NCBI RefSeq assembly: GCF_003315515.1
Contig: NZ_QNRY01000015.1
Span: 1-64,000 of the forward strand
DNA: 64,000 bases
Source of the DNA: Brenneria salicis ATCC 15712 = DSM 30166
Lineage (GTDB): Bacteria; Pseudomonadota; Gammaproteobacteria; Enterobacterales; Enterobacteriaceae
Direction: 5' to 3'
The notes under the pieces were generated by a model that had not been told where the DNA came from, ran no database searches, and was given only the letters and a program-made list of their open reading frames with translations. The number at the start of each line of letters is the position of its first letter. Within the stretch, counting starts at the first letter, position 1. This document shows positions 10,413-23,594 of the stretch, piece by piece. A program made the translations under genes and the position numbers.

Positions 10413-11339
10413 TTAGGTATACAGCGGGGGATCACCTTGAGGCCGGGTTTTAAAACGCCGATGTAACCAAAGATATTGCTCTGGCGCGCGCATAATTTCA
10501 TCTTCAATCGTTTTATTCAGATAATCCGCCGCCGACAGGCTGTCATCATAGGGATAATTTTCCAATACAGAAGAAATGATCAATTGATAGCCCTGTACGC
10601 CGGGTTTGCGGATCACCACCGCTGTCACTAATTCAGGTCTGGCATGCTTAACGATAATAAATGTCCCATTACTGGTGGCGGCACGATCCACCCCCAAAAA
10701 GGGGACAAATACGCTGCCCTTTATCCCCGGATCCTGATCGGGAGCAAACCACACCACCCCGCCATTTTTTAATGCATGAACCATCAAGACCAATTTTTTT
10801 CGGTCAACCAGGATATTTCCCGATCTTGAACGTCCCCATTTTTGCACCAGTTCCATGACTTTATTGTTATGAGGCCGATACATAACGATCATCGGTTTAC
10901 AATGACCCAAAATACGAAAATGTAATTCCAGCGTCATGAAATGCATACCAATAACGATAACGCCGTTGCGTTTATTTTCTGCTGCGTGCAGATGCGCCAA
11001 CCCCACGATATCAAACCACTTCTTGATGCGTCGATCGGACCAGAACCATGCCATACCCGTCTCCAGCAATGCGATGCCCAGAGAGGAAAAATTATCGGTT
11101 AATTTAATTTCGAGTTGCCGGGGAGTGATATCAGGAAAGCAAAGGGTTAGATTGCGTCGGGCAATCGCCGCGCGGCGCGTTAAAAAACGCATCGATTGGC
11201 GTCCCAGCCAACCGCCAAATCTGACCAGTGCGGGATAAGGTAATTGAACCAACAGAAACAACAATTCCAGACCAAACCATAATAACCAGTAGCGGGGATG
11301 AGCATAGTTAAAAAATACTTTGCAGCGGTTAATCATCAT
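10413..11339 (-). CDS. Lipid A biosynthesis acyltransferase, LpxL/LpxP type
   Basis: A 308-residue inner-membrane acyltransferase of the LpxL/LpxM/LpxP family, which adds a secondary acyl chain to Kdo2-lipid IVA. The N-terminal HPRYWLLWFG and the C-terminal APEQYLWLHRRFKTRP are hallmark stretches of the LpxL/LpxP branch. The catalytic H-x4-E is His133-Glu138 in GMHFMTLELH. One N-terminal hydrophobic segment (about 16-35) anchors it. The gene is alone and lies 277 bases from the start of the glucan synthase gene, both leftward. It is not near a usual lpxL neighbour, so it may be a second homologue. I cannot separate laurate from palmitoleate specificity. Confidence 0.85.
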   Translation of the reverse strand: MMINRCKVFFNYAHPRYWLLWFGLELLFLLVQLPYPALVRFGGWLGRQSMRFLTRRAAIARRNLTLCFPDITPRQLEIKLTDNFSSLGIALLETGMAWFWSDRRIKKWFDIVGLAHLHAAENKRNGVIVIGMHFMTLELHFRILGHCKPMIVMYRPHNNKVMELVQKWGRSRSGNILVDRKKLVLMVHALKNGGVVWFAPDQDPGIKGSVFVPFLGVDRAATSNGTFIIVKHARPELVTAVVIRKPGVQGYQLIISSVLENYPYDDSLSAADYLNKTIEDEIMRAPEQYLWLHRRFKTRPQGDPPLYT

Positions 11340-11506
11340 GCTTATCTCTAATTATCAGTCTGTTATCTACCGCGTGATATTTTAATGAAATAAAATTACT
11401 TCCGAATGACATTTACAATTTACGCCCGGTAATTTTTTTAATGGAAAGAAAAATCCTTTTTATTCATGTGTACATTTGTTCCGGGCAGGATGAAATAAAA
11501 ATATTT

Positions 11507-11665
11507 TCATTCGCGTAATTTTTCGTATTCTTCCGCCAGCAATTCATAAACTTTGCTAAATCGCTGCTGAATAATCAACGGTTGCCCTTCCCTTGCCGCC
11601 AGTACGCCGGAAAGAATCACACAAGTCTGTGTAAACAAAAATACTTTCAGTTCTTCTTCTGTCAT
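11507..11665 (-). CDS. Small conserved-looking protein, 52 aa
   Basis: A short leftward gene of 52 codons beginning MTEEELKVFLFTQTCVILSG and ending EEYEKLRE. It is preceded by a good ribosome binding site (CAGGAA, about 8 bases before ATG). The composition is a hydrophobic central helix between two charged ends. No family is recognised. It lies with another tiny gene in the gap between the acyltransferase and yecE, and both read leftward. Support comes from the ribosome binding site and protein-like composition only. Confidence 0.5.
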   Translation of the reverse strand: MTEEELKVFLFTQTCVILSGVLAAREGQPLIIQQRFSKVYELLAEEYEKLRE

Positions 11666-11738
11666 AGGAATATTCCTGTGTTGGAGGGGATTAAGCCTGT
11701 ACGGTGACCGATGGAAAATGAATCAGGAGCGATATTTT

Positions 11739-11900
11739 TTATTTATCTCTCGGCAGGAAATACAAACCACATTTAGGACAAATAATCGTGATGTTTTCAC
11801 GCAGTCGGTTTCTGTTTTGCTCAGTGACATGAGCGCATATGGGACAAGCTATTTTAACTGATCCGTTACTGAACATCCGAAGGACATTCAAAATATACAT
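11739..11900 (-). CDS. Small zinc-ribbon protein, 53 aa
   Basis: A leftward 53-codon gene whose product has two CPxC knuckles, CPIC at 19-22 and CPKC at 41-44, spaced as in a zinc ribbon. An AAGG ribosome binding site sits about 7 bases before the ATG. Small Zn-ribbon proteins of this size occur in enterobacteria, usually without a known role, and nucleic-acid or protein binding is the usual guess. The four cysteines argue against a chance frame. Confidence 0.6.
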   Translation of the reverse strand: MYILNVLRMFSNGSVKIACPICAHVTEQNRNRLRENITIICPKCGLYFLPRDK

Positions 11901-12018
11901 TTTTTTACCTTATGACTGTATGGATATTCAGTATACACCTTAATTTCACCAATAGCTCCTGATACATTCTTGGTATATAAAACGAGTCATGCAATTTTAG
12001 CGAAGAAGATCGAGGATT

Positions 12019-12834
12019 ATGTTATTTGTCGGTTTACCGCAGTGGCAGCATGCGGCCTGGAGCCGTTTAGGACTGTACGATCTGGCTGATTACGCCCGCT
12101 ATTTTAACTGTGTGGAAGGCAATACCACATTCTATGCCCTGCCTTCCCGCGAAGTGGTGTTGCGTTGGCGTGATATGACGCACGATGATTTTCGCTTCTG
12201 CTTTAAATTTCCCTCCAGCATCAGCCATCAGGCGGCGTTACAGCATTGTGATAACGACGTGCTGAGTTTCTATCAGTCTCTGGAACCTTTGGCCGAGCGC
12301 ATCGGACAACTGTGGATCCAACTGCCTGCCGGGTTCAGCCCGCCGCAACTGCCTGTACTGTGGCAGTTTCTCGATAACTTGCCGCAGAACTTCTGCTACG
12401 CGGTGGAGGTCAGGCATCCGCTGTTTTTCGCCAAAGGCGATGAGGAGCGCCGCCTGAATCAGGGTTTGCAACAGCGCGGCGTCAATCGCGTCATTCTTGA
12501 TAGCCGCCCGGTCCACCATGCGGCGCCTGACAGCCTTGCCATGCGTGAGGCCCAGCGCAAAAAGCCCCGTCTGCCGGTACATGCCGTGTTAACCGCGGTG
12601 CAACCGATCATTCGCTTTATTGGCAGTGAGAATGCCCAGGAGAATCGGCATTGGTTCCAATCGTGGCTGAATAAGCTACCGCAGTGGCAATCCGCACAAC
12701 CATTTTTATTTATTCATACCCCCGATATCGGCAACGCGCCCCGACTGGCCCAGCAACTCTGGCCCTTGTTGGCTGACGTCCTGCCTGCCGTCCCCCCGAT
12801 ACCTGGCTGGCCCCAGCAGGCTTCGCTGTTTTAA
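12019..12834 (+). CDS. yecE: DUF72 family protein YecE
   Basis: A 271-residue DUF72 protein, a TIM-barrel-like family of unknown biochemical function. Typical features are the N-terminal LFVGLPQWQHAAW, the VEGNTTFYALPS stretch with its conserved Asn-Thr-Thr-Phe-Tyr, FKFPSSISH and the later VEVRHPLFF. Its place just before yecN and cmoAB matches the enterobacterial order. It is preceded by a short intergenic region and is followed 165 bases later by yecN. Confidence 0.88.
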   Translation: MLFVGLPQWQHAAWSRLGLYDLADYARYFNCVEGNTTFYALPSREVVLRWRDMTHDDFRFCFKFPSSISHQAALQHCDNDVLSFYQSLEPLAERIGQLWIQLPAGFSPPQLPVLWQFLDNLPQNFCYAVEVRHPLFFAKGDEERRLNQGLQQRGVNRVILDSRPVHHAAPDSLAMREAQRKKPRLPVHAVLTAVQPIIRFIGSENAQENRHWFQSWLNKLPQWQSAQPFLFIHTPDIGNAPRLAQQLWPLLADVLPAVPPIPGWPQQASLF

Positions 12835-12999
12835 ACATGTCGTTTTCGCCTGTCGCCTCCGTAGCCGGCCATGCTATTTATCTATGGTCGGATACGTGTC
12901 ATATAATTCAGATAAAAATAATTGGCTTGGCAGGCGACAGTTCTCTCAGGGAAAGCTATTATTCGGCAAACCGTTTTCGGTTAGGTTATGGAGTGAAAA

Positions 13000-15291
<2,292 letters not shown>

Positions 15292-15381
15292 TTATCGCGC
15301 AGGCAATAAACGTCTCAGCGTCGCTATTCTCAGGAACCTTGGTGAAATTTTGCCGTCTTTATGCTGAGGCGGGTGGAGAAA

Positions 15382-15411
15382 AGAAAAAAAGCCCCGGCAA
15401 CACGCCGGGGC
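15382..15411 (-). terminator. Rho-independent terminator for cutC
   Basis: On the minus strand the perfect stem GCCCCGGC/GCCGGGGC (15391-15398 and 15404-15411, 5-base loop) is followed directly by a run of seven T. It lies 107 bases past the cutC stop and fits termination of leftward transcription. Confidence 0.8.
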
Positions 15412-15517
15412 CTGGTACTCGCAAGCACACCGAATGGCATGCTGCGCGGCAAGGGATAAATGAGTGATCACGAGACAGACATTGTCAGTCTCGCTGACGC
15501 TAACTTACAGACAAACA

Positions 15518-16279
15518 TCACGAAACGGATGAGGTTTCACGATCCGGGCTCAACGCCCGCTTCATGGCGGCTACCACGTCAGCATCCACGCTATACCGAC
15601 TGAACTCATCCATATCGGTATTATCTCCACACATGGAAACGCCGATTTTTCGGTAGCGCATCGCGGATGTCGTCCACTGTCCGGCTGAACTGTGCAACTC
15701 CTGAATGCCGCTTTGCTGGAACTTTTGCAGGTTGGTGAGACGAACACCGGAACCAGCCATAATGATTGGACCACGACTAGCCTGAGTTAGTTCACGTAAT
15801 AACAGCAATCCATTTTCCGCCGTCTGCTGCTGCCCCGACGTCAGGATGCGGGATACGCCCAAATCCGTTAGTTGCTCTAAAGCCAGATGCGGGTTGAGAC
15901 ACATATCGAAAGCACGATGAAATGTCACCGACATACCTTGCGCCAGCGACATGATTTGCTTCATTCGGGGCAAATCAATGTGACCTTCGGGGTCCAGCAT
16001 CCCCACCACCAGCCCCGGAAATCCCATCGCCTTGATTTGTTCCACCTCATATTTGATCGTTGCAAATTCTGTTTCGCTATAACAGAAATCACCGCCGCGG
16101 GGCCGCACAATCGGATGAACGGGAATCGTTACCTGGTCACGGGCAAGACGCAACATGCCGTATCCGGGCGTTAATCCGCCCTCTCGTTGTCCCGCGCAAA
16201 GCTCAATACGATCCGCGCCAGATTGCGCCGCCGTTATCGCGCACTCGACGCTGTAACAACATACCTCCAGTTTTGTCAT
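15518..16279 (-). CDS. cutC: CutC family protein
   Basis: A 253-residue TIM-barrel CutC protein, historically linked to copper homeostasis, with uncertain biochemical activity. Typical motifs are [43 protein letters not shown] and RILTSGQ. The start at 16279 ([10 protein letters not shown]) is preferred to an in-frame ATG four codons upstream. It lies upstream of the terminator at 15382 and downstream of yecM, both leftward, as in the E. coli cmoB-cutC-yecM-argS region. Confidence 0.9.
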   Translation of the reverse strand: MTKLEVCCYSVECAITAAQSGADRIELCAGQREGGLTPGYGMLRLARDQVTIPVHPIVRPRGGDFCYSETEFATIKYEVEQIKAMGFPGLVVGMLDPEGHIDLPRMKQIMSLAQGMSVTFHRAFDMCLNPHLALEQLTDLGVSRILTSGQQQTAENGLLLLRELTQASRGPIIMAGSGVRLTNLQKFQQSGIQELHSSAGQWTTSAMRYRKIGVSMCGDNTDMDEFSRYSVDADVVAAMKRALSPDRETSSVS

Positions 16280-16486
16280 AGCCACCTCCATTTCAAACCA
16301 ATGAACATCAAATATATTTCCTTAAAGGGAATAGATAACTATGACATTCAGGTTAGTTTCATGAGTAGACAAATGTCACAACGAATGTGATGCCCGGCAA
16401 AATAAATATGACATAAACCACAATTTCGTTAATGTATCCGCTTCAGTTCGTTATGATCTAAACGACCTGCAACCATTCTTTATTGC

Positions 16487-17032
16487 CTATTCGCCATTTT
16501 CGCTGCCGACAATATCGCGAATATCATGAGGATGAAATTTGATGGTGACTTTTCCCCTGCTAACCGCCAACGTTGGATTGGGAAGCCACTCATTCTCACC
16601 TTGCGGCGAACTGAATTTAAGCTTTATCCCTGGCGCGCGTAATGCTTCATCAGATAAACAAGCCAACGCCCGTTGATGCAATGTTGTTGCATCGCCCGGT
16701 AATACCAGCTCTATATGCTCCCACCCTTCATGGGAGTAATATTGCTTACCCGGCCAGGGTAATTCAATACAATCAATTTCCCAAGGGCCGATTTTGATGA
16801 CCGCGTCTAATATGAAAAGACAGATAACGCGGCCATTAATCATCTTCTCGGATAGCAGTGTGCCGTTACCCGACAGTTCGGTTTTCCAGCGTTCCGCCGT
16901 GCTATGCTGATGACAGCGCAGAGAGAGGTGATCGGCATGAAATGACGTTAAATCAAGTTGAAGATCCTCCGCCAATGCCATGAGCTCCTGTTCAAAACGC
17001 GCCAAGTCCTGGGTTAATGTTTCAGACAGCAT
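16487..17032 (-). CDS. yecM: VOC family protein YecM
   Basis: A 181-residue member of the YecM family, a vicinal-oxygen-chelate fold protein of unknown substrate. Recognisable stretches are DHLSLRCH near the N-terminus, the ICLFIL strand, IELPWPGKQYY, and GWEHIELVLPG. It lies leftward between cutC and the divergent argS, matching the enterobacterial arrangement. The long 630-base space to argS holds a small candidate gene and a hairpin. Confidence 0.88.
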   Translation of the reverse strand: MLSETLTQDLARFEQELMALAEDLQLDLTSFHADHLSLRCHQHSTAERWKTELSGNGTLLSEKMINGRVICLFILDAVIKIGPWEIDCIELPWPGKQYYSHEGWEHIELVLPGDATTLHQRALACLSDEALRAPGIKLKFSSPQGENEWLPNPTLAVSRGKVTIKFHPHDIRDIVGSENGE

Positions 17033-17240
17033 ACAAAAAACTCCTAACTGATTTTTAACGATTTCTTATATAAATCCATACATTAATCACATCCAGATTC
17101 ATAAAGTTCTTTGATGTAATCAGTAAATGATTTTTATCTTAAATCTATTTAATTAAAAAAATAAAACGTTAAATACAACAGGATAAAAAGTCCAACAGAA
17201 TGATTAATAACCGAAAAAATTTATCTACCTTGGATAATTG

Positions 17241-17274
17241 AGATAACTCTTATCATTTTTTCTGGGAGTTATCT
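17241..17274. repeat. Perfect 9-base inverted repeat in the yecM-argS gap
   Basis: Arms AGATAACTC (17241-17249) and GAGTTATCT (17266-17274) flank a 16-base spacer rich in T. It lies in an AT-rich 630-base gap about 80 bases before a tiny membrane-protein gene. It could be an operator or an RNA hairpin. The rest of the gap (17033-17353 and 17474-17662) shows nothing else I can support. Confidence 0.4.
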
Positions 17275-17353
17275 TAAATAAAAAGCGCCCCATTGTACGA
17301 TTAAAAAAAACAAGATACTCTGATTCGAGTAATATACAGAGAGAGTGAACGAT

Positions 17354-17473
17354 ATGATTTTGTTAATTATTTCAATATTGCTGGTGATAATTGCAGCATA
17401 TGCGATTTTTCGTCACTTTAAAACCAGAAATGAGCTTAAAATCGGCGCAACCCCCCGCAACCGAAAACGTTAA
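17354..17473 (+). CDS. Small single-pass membrane protein, 39 aa
   Basis: A 39-codon gene beginning MILLIISILLVIIAAYAIF, followed by a basic tail ending RNRKR. This is a clear single transmembrane helix with positive-inside cytoplasmic end. The preceding GAGAGTGAAC gives a weak ribosome binding site. Short hydrophobic proteins like this are common in enterobacteria, and no family name is assigned. Confidence rests on composition and on the absence of any competing gene. Confidence 0.45.
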   Translation: MILLIISILLVIIAAYAIFRHFKTRNELKIGATPRNRKR

Positions 17474-17662
17474 ATAAATAATTAATTATTCTGCCGCATT
17501 CCGTTCCACACTAATAAAAATAATCCGCTTTTTACTTCCTTATCATCCATTTTCCACTTCATTGCAAGTCTGTCATTTTCTGCTGCAAATACCCCCCGTT
17601 TGCTGACTCATAAAGGCAAATATGGTATAAGCAGGGCTTGGTTTTTTATTTAAGGTAACCCG

Positions 17663-19393
17663 GTGAATATTCAGGCTCTTCTCTCCGAAAAAGTCAGTCA
17701 GGCATTGGCCGCGGCGGGTGCGCCGCTCAACAGCGAAGCGCAGGTCCGTCAGTCCGCAAAAGCACAGTTTGGCGATTACCAAGCGAATGGCGTTATGGCT
17801 GTGGCAAAGACACTTGGCATGCCGCCACGCCAGTTGGCGGAAAAGGTACTCCAGCATTTAACGCTGGATGGCGTTGCCGCGAAAACAGAAATCGCTGGCC
17901 CAGGTTTTATCAATATTTTTCTCGATAAACAATGGGTCGCCAGTCAGGTAGAGAACGTGCTGAACGCGCCAAAACTTGGGGTCGCCCCGATTGAGCCGCA
18001 AACCATTGTTATCGACTATTCCGCGCCCAACGTGGCCAAAGAGATGCACGTCGGTCACCTGCGCTCCACCATCATCGGTGACGTGGCTGTCCGCACATTG
18101 ACGTTTCTTGGCCATAATGTGATTCGCGCCAACCATGTCGGCGACTGGGGTACGCAGTTTGGCATGTTAATCGCCTATCTTGAGAAAGTGCAGAATGAAA
18201 ACGCCAGCGAGATGGATCTGTCGGATCTTGAGGCATTCTATCGTGAAGCGAAAAAACACTATGACGAAGATACCGAATTTGCCGCGCGCGCGCGCGCCTA
18301 TGTGGTAAAACTTCAGGGCGGCGATGAGTATTGCCGTCAGATGTGGCGCAAGCTCGTCGATATCACCATGACCCAGAACCAGCTTAATTATGAGCGCCTC
18401 AATGTCACGTTGACCAAAGACGATGTAATGGGCGAAAGCCTGTACAACAGTATGTTGCCGGGCATTGTGGCCGATCTTAAAGCGAAAGGTCTGGCGGTTG
18501 AAAGCGAAGGCGCGACAGTCGTATTTCTTGATGAATTTAAAAACAAGGAAGGCGAAGCGATGGGCGTCATCATCCAGAAAAAAGATGGCGGCTACCTTTA
18601 CACCACCACAGATATCGCCTGCGCGAAATATCGCTACGAAACGCTGCATGCCGATCGTGTGCTTTATTACATCGATTCCCGTCAGCACCAGCACTTGATG
18701 CAAGCCTGGACCATTGTGCGTAAAGCAGGTTATGTTCCAGACAGCGTCAGCCTGGAGCATCACATGTTCGGCATGATGCTGGGTAAAGACGGCAAACCAT
18801 TTAAAACCCGTGCCGGCGGCACCATCAAGCTGGTCGATTTGCTGGATGAGGCCTACGAGCGGGCCTATAAGCTTATCGCCGCCAAAAATCCGGAGATGTC
18901 CGCGGATGAGTTAAGCGCATTGGCGAACGTGGTTTCCATCGGCGCCATCAAATATGCCGACCTGTCGAAAAGCCGCACCACCGATTACGTGTTTGACTGG
19001 GACAATATGCTGGCGTTTGAGGGCAACACCGCTCCTTATATGCAATACGCCTATACCCGCGTGGCATCGATCTTTAAACGCGCCAACGTGCAGGAAGCGG
19101 CGCTGACTCAGCCCGTTCGACTGACCGAGGATCGCGAATTGGCGCTGGCTACGCGTTTACTGCAATTTGAAGAAATAATCACCACCGTGGCGCGTGAGGG
19201 TACGCCGCACGTCATGTGCGCCTATCTTTACGATGTGGCGGGTCTGTTCTCCGGCTTCTATGAGCATTGTCCGATCCTGAATGCGGAAAATGAGGATGTC
19301 CGTCAGAACCGCCTGAAACTGGCGTTGCTGACCGCCAAAACGCTGAAACAAGGTCTGGATACATTGGGTATCGACACTGTCGAGAAGATGTAA
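17663..19393 (+). CDS. argS: Arginyl-tRNA synthetase
   Basis: A 576-residue class I aminoacyl-tRNA synthetase that charges tRNA-Arg with arginine. The N-terminal tRNA-recognition domain [11 protein letters not shown] is followed by the HIGH-type [12 protein letters not shown] near residue 130, [10 protein letters not shown], the DSRQHQHL and [14 protein letters not shown] catalytic regions, and the C-terminal anticodon-binding domain ending [11 protein letters not shown]. Translation starts at GTG behind an AAGGTAA ribosome binding site. The length equals that of enterobacterial ArgS. It is convergent with murJ. Confidence 0.96.
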   Translation: MNIQALLSEKVSQALAAAGAPLNSEAQVRQSAKAQFGDYQANGVMAVAKTLGMPPRQLAEKVLQHLTLDGVAAKTEIAGPGFINIFLDKQWVASQVENVLNAPKLGVAPIEPQTIVIDYSAPNVAKEMHVGHLRSTIIGDVAVRTLTFLGHNVIRANHVGDWGTQFGMLIAYLEKVQNENASEMDLSDLEAFYREAKKHYDEDTEFAARARAYVVKLQGGDEYCRQMWRKLVDITMTQNQLNYERLNVTLTKDDVMGESLYNSMLPGIVADLKAKGLAVESEGATVVFLDEFKNKEGEAMGVIIQKKDGGYLYTTTDIACAKYRYETLHADRVLYYIDSRQHQHLMQAWTIVRKAGYVPDSVSLEHHMFGMMLGKDGKPFKTRAGGTIKLVDLLDEAYERAYKLIAAKNPEMSADELSALANVVSIGAIKYADLSKSRTTDYVFDWDNMLAFEGNTAPYMQYAYTRVASIFKRANVQEAALTQPVRLTEDRELALATRLLQFEEIITTVAREGTPHVMCAYLYDVAGLFSGFYEHCPILNAENEDVRQNRLKLALLTAKTLKQGLDTLGIDTVEKM

Positions 19394-19417
19394 CGCCAGA
19401 TTGTCCGGCATGAACAG

Positions 19418-19447
19418 CAAAAACCGTTGGCGGTGCCAATGGCTTTT
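19418..19447. terminator. Bidirectional terminator between argS and murJ
   Basis: The sequence AAAACCGTTGGCGGTGCCAA continues into TGGCTTTT, giving an 8-base stem with one mismatch, a 3-base loop, A-run on the left and T-run on the right. It suits termination of both convergent genes. Confidence 0.65.
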
Positions 19448-19461
19448 GCTTATGCAGCGTT

Positions 19462-21000
19462 TCAGCCAGCAATATGACGGGCAAAATCCCGCGGACGAAA
19501 CCCTAACAGCGCCAGCGTAACGAAGTACGCGCCGGCCCCCGCAACCACCATGACCATCAGCCGCGCGATACGATGCGTCATGTTGCCGATATCCCAGGCC
19601 GGCATCCACCACAATAGGCCGATAAGCACCAGCGCCATCACCACAACCGCCACGCACAGTTTTAGCAAAAAACGCGTCCAACCCGGCTGCGGATGAAAAA
19701 TATCCTGCTTACGCAGTTGCCAGAACAGCAAGCCCGCATTGATACAAGACGCCAGCCCGATAGATAACGCCAACCCCGCGTGCTGCAACGGCCCGATGAA
19801 AATCAGGTTCATTATCTGCGTCAGAATCAATGTGACGATCGCAATTTTCACCGGCGTTTTGATATCCTGCCGTGAGTAAAATCCAGGCACCAGAACCTTG
19901 ACGACGATCAACCCCATCAGCCCCACCGAATAGGCAATCAGCGCGCGCTGCGTCATCGCCGCGTCAAAGGCGTTAAATTCGCCGTACTGAAACAGCGATA
20001 CAGTCAATGGCTGCGCCAAAATGCCTAACGCCACCGCACTCGGCAGCGCCAGAACGAAGCACAGCCGCAATCCCCAATCCATCAAGCGCGAATATTCATC
20101 AACGTTGCCGCTGGCAAAGCTTTTCGCCAGCGATGGCAGCAGAATGGTGCCCAACGCCACCCCAAGCACCCCGGAAGGAAACTCCATCAACCGGTCGGCG
20201 TAATACATCCATGACACCGAACCTTGAACCAGAAAGGAGGCGAAAATGGTGTTGATAATCAGTGAAATCTGGCTGACGGAGACGCCAAGAATAGCTGGCC
20301 CCATCAGCCTCATCACTCGCCAAACGCCTGGCTCGCGCCACTTGATACGCGGCAACACCAGCATGCCAATCTTTTTCAGATAGGGTAGTTGGTAGCCCAA
20401 CTGGAGCAGGCCGCCAACCAGCACGGCCCACGCCAGCGCCATGACCGGCGGATTGAAATATGGCGCGGCAAACAGCGAAAAACCAATCATGCTGACATTG
20501 AGCAGCGTGGGGGCAAACGCAGGTACGGAGAAACGGTTCCAGTTATTCAGTACCGAGCCCGCCATTGAAGCCAGCGAAATCAGCAAGATATAAGGGAACG
20601 TCACGCGCAACAGCGCGGTGGTCAGTTCAAAACGCTCCGGCGTGGCGGCGAAACCGGGCGCGGTCACCATAATCACCCAGGGCGCGGCCAGCATGCCTGC
20701 GATAGTCACCAACGCCAGCACCAGCGTCAACATACCGGAGACATAGGCAAGAAAGGTGCGCGTCGCCTCTTCCCCCTGCTGGCTCTTGTACTCCGCCAGA
20801 ATAGGGACAAAAGCCTGAGAAAATGCCCCTTCGGCAAAAATGCGCCGCAGCAAATTAGGCAGTTTAAATGCGATAAAGAAGGAGTCCGCCACCATGCCGG
20901 CCCCAAACACGCGGGCGATAATGGCATCACGCGCGAAACCTAAAATGCGTGACAGCATAGTCATGGCGCTGACGGCGCTCAGTGATTTAAGTAAATTCAT
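19462..21000 (-). CDS. murJ: Lipid II flippase MurJ
   Basis: A 512-residue MOP-superfamily membrane protein with about 14 transmembrane helices that moves lipid II across the inner membrane for peptidoglycan synthesis. Family motifs are [23 protein letters not shown], cut here to its core [21 protein letters not shown] [15 protein letters not shown], and [19 protein letters not shown]. The start at 21000 ([13 protein letters not shown]) matches the family better than an in-frame ATG 17 codons upstream. It is essential in E. coli. The 250-base gap before rimJ has no convincing gene, so yceH and mviM of the E. coli order are absent here. Confidence 0.94.
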   Translation of the reverse strand: MNLLKSLSAVSAMTMLSRILGFARDAIIARVFGAGMVADSFFIAFKLPNLLRRIFAEGAFSQAFVPILAEYKSQQGEEATRTFLAYVSGMLTLVLALVTIAGMLAAPWVIMVTAPGFAATPERFELTTALLRVTFPYILLISLASMAGSVLNNWNRFSVPAFAPTLLNVSMIGFSLFAAPYFNPPVMALAWAVLVGGLLQLGYQLPYLKKIGMLVLPRIKWREPGVWRVMRLMGPAILGVSVSQISLIINTIFASFLVQGSVSWMYYADRLMEFPSGVLGVALGTILLPSLAKSFASGNVDEYSRLMDWGLRLCFVLALPSAVALGILAQPLTVSLFQYGEFNAFDAAMTQRALIAYSVGLMGLIVVKVLVPGFYSRQDIKTPVKIAIVTLILTQIMNLIFIGPLQHAGLALSIGLASCINAGLLFWQLRKQDIFHPQPGWTRFLLKLCVAVVVMALVLIGLLWWMPAWDIGNMTHRIARLMVMVVAGAGAYFVTLALLGFRPRDFARHIAG

Positions 21001-21253
21001 CCGATTAATTCTGAAATGTCCGGGGACGATTATTGACCACGTTGGGATCATCCTGATTGCGGGATCCGGTTAGTCTACGCATTGCGTGTGTAATAGCTAC
21101 CGAACATTGTCACCATCGCTGAATATTTCAGCTTTTTCTCAGCTTTTTTTTTCGATCGTCGGTAACGCGTTTCCCCGGCGGCGACCGCTTTTCCAACAGA
21201 CAGCCAATCATACTGGCTGCTCATACACATAGCTGATATTACAGCATTATTCC

Positions 21254-21838
21254 TTAGCGCTGGTGTTTCCACTCATGGTTGATCAGCACGGTTAAAACAT
21301 GATCCTGCCATTTGCCGTCAATCAACAGATAGTCTTTCGCGTAACCTTCGCGTTCGAACCCCAGTCGGGCCAGCAAATTACCGCTACGATGATTATGCGG
21401 CATATGGTTAGCCATGATCCTGTGCATATGCTGTTGGCGCTGCATGTAACGTAATGCGGGTTTCAGCGCCTCATACATCAGCCCCTGCCCTTGCCATTTT
21501 TCCCCCAGCGAGTAGCCAAGATAGCAGGCATGAAATGCGCCGCGCAGCACATTGCTAAAATTGGCCACGCCCATGACCTCATTTTCATTGGGATCCAGCA
21601 GCAAAAAATAGTAGGCGCTGCCCTGTTTATGCATATCGTTGATGACGCTCAAACGCGCCTGCCAGCCGGATGGGTAACAATGGCTGACATCACGCACCGG
21701 TTCCCAGGGCCTGAGAAAATCGCGATTTTCCGCATAGTACTCAGCCAGTCGCCATGCATCACGCTCATGAGCCAAACGCACTATCAGCCGGTCAGTGACT
21801 AAATGAACTTTTGCTGGCATAGAACGATAGCCAAACAT
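21254..21838 (-). CDS. rimJ: Ribosomal protein S5 alanine N-acetyltransferase RimJ
   Basis: A 194-residue GNAT acetyltransferase that N-acetylates ribosomal protein S5 after methionine removal. It starts [21 protein letters not shown] and has the acetyl-CoA binding segment [33 protein letters not shown], and the C-terminal [12 protein letters not shown]. It is divergent from mdtH as in E. coli. The 312-base divergent region (21839-22150) is AT-rich with no further gene visible and presumably carries both promoters. Confidence 0.92.
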   Translation of the reverse strand: MFGYRSMPAKVHLVTDRLIVRLAHERDAWRLAEYYAENRDFLRPWEPVRDVSHCYPSGWQARLSVINDMHKQGSAYYFLLLDPNENEVMGVANFSNVLRGAFHACYLGYSLGEKWQGQGLMYEALKPALRYMQRQQHMHRIMANHMPHNHRSGNLLARLGFEREGYAKDYLLIDGKWQDHVLTVLINHEWKHQR

Positions 21839-22150
21839 TCCTTCCCCCCCAAATATCCGTTGCTTCGATAAGTAAAATTTATCGGGGTAAAAAACAAATA
21901 TTTTCTGACAGCAGAAAATACCGCATATGGCCGATGATACTCACTATAACCGCATAAATTCTCTGGCGTAAAATCCCTATCGCCGAGTTATTGTCCAATC
22001 GAATCGGTAAAATTATTTTTTATACTGAAAGTGCTACTCAGATAACGTTCCGTCGATAAAAAAATATTATCTATTAACGGGCTATCCCAAAGAGGAAATA
22101 GGGTACAAAATAATCACGTCGGTTATTTTCTTTCATTTTTGTGGTGATAC

Positions 22151-23356
22151 ATGCCGCTGATGTCGCGAGCTCGGAGTCTGGGCAAATATTTTTTATTGCT
22201 GGATAATATGCTGGTGGTTCTGGGGTTTTTCGTTGTTTTTCCCCTTATTTCCATTCATTTTGTCGATTAACTTGGCTGGGCGGCATTGTTAGTCGGTATT
22301 GCGCTGGGATTACGCCAGTTGATACAACAAGGGCTGGGCATTTTCGGCGGCGCCATTTCCGACCGCTTCGGCGCCAGGCCTATGATTGCCGCCGGTATGT
22401 TGTTACGCGCCGTCAGTTTCATTTTCATGGCGATTGCCGACGAACCCTGGCTATTGTGGCTCTCCTGCCTCCTGTCTGGTTTGGGCGGAACGCTTTTCGA
22501 TCCGCCACGCACCGCGTTGGTCATCAAACTGGTTCGTCCGCATGAGCGTGGCCGATTTTACTCCCTGCTGATGGTGCAGGATAGCGCGGGCGCGGTGATC
22601 GGCGCCCTGCTCGGCAGTTGGCTGCTTCAGTACGATTTCGACATCGTCTGCTGGGTGGGCGCGGTGATCTTCGTCCTGGCGGCCATAGTAAATCTGTGGT
22701 TGTTGCCCGCATACCGTATCTCGACGGTTAGAACCCCTATTCTGGAAGGCATGACACGCGTTATCCGCGATCGGCGCTTCCTGACCTATGTGCTGACCCT
22801 GACCGGTTATTATATGTTGGCGACGCAGGTGCTGTTGATGTTGCCTCTGATGGTAAATGAAATCGCCGGCGCCCCCAGCGCAGTAAAATGGATGTATGCG
22901 ATTGAAGCGACGCTATCGCTTACGCTGCTCTACCCCCTCGCACGCTGGAGCGAAAAACGTTTCCGGCTGGAACAACGCCTGATGGCCGGCCTGTTTATCA
23001 TGTCAATCAGCATGTTCCCGATCGGCCTGACCACCGGTCTGCAAACGTTGCTGATGCTCATCAGCTTGTTTTATCTCGGCGCCATTATTGCGGAGCCCGC
23101 GCGTGAAACGCTAAGCGCTTCACTGGCCGATGCCCGCGCCAGAGGTAGTTATATGGGATTCAGTCGTCTTGGGTTGGCGCTGGGCGGCATGATTGGCTAT
23201 AGCGGCGGTGGCTGGCTGTTCGATACCGGGCATGCCCTGAATCAGCCGGAACTCCCCTGGTTTATGCTGAGCGCCATTGGTTTTCTCACGCTGGCGGCGC
23301 TTCATTGGCAGTTCAATCAACGCCGCATCGAACCGGCGATGCTGAGTGGCCGCTAA
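22151..23356 (+). pseudogene. mdtH: mdtH multidrug efflux gene with a nonsense codon
   Basis: The full frame from ATG 22151 would encode about 401 residues of the MFS transporter Mdt[21 protein letters not shown] at the start, [13 protein letters not shown], and [18 protein letters not shown]. Codon 40 (22268-22270) is TAA in the stretch [20 protein letters not shown], where the family has glutamine; CAA to TAA is a single transition. The rest of the frame is open and well conserved, so inactivation is recent or the stop is an error. Readthrough or restart downstream would lack the first transmembrane helix. It lies divergent from rimJ and before grxB. Confidence 0.85.
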
Positions 23357-23594
23357 GTTGCGGCTTTACCGATGATTTGATCTCACCAATAAAGCACTTC
23401 ATAATTTCCTAATACATTCAAATAATTGTTATCGCTTATTTGTGGAGTATATGCCCGGCCGCGTAGGCGGCCATTGTCTCATACCCTGCATCGTGATGTG
23501 ACGTCCTGCCGGTATTCCGCGCACACCGGCCATGCGGAAACATGCCGCTACATCGCAGACAACGGGTGCATCAGTGAACCAAAGGATAACCAGT

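Noticed and set aside
21075..21272. A 65-codon minus-strand frame between rimJ and murJ
   Set aside because: Low-complexity basic sequence that overlaps the rimJ end, no motif and no convincing ribosome binding site.
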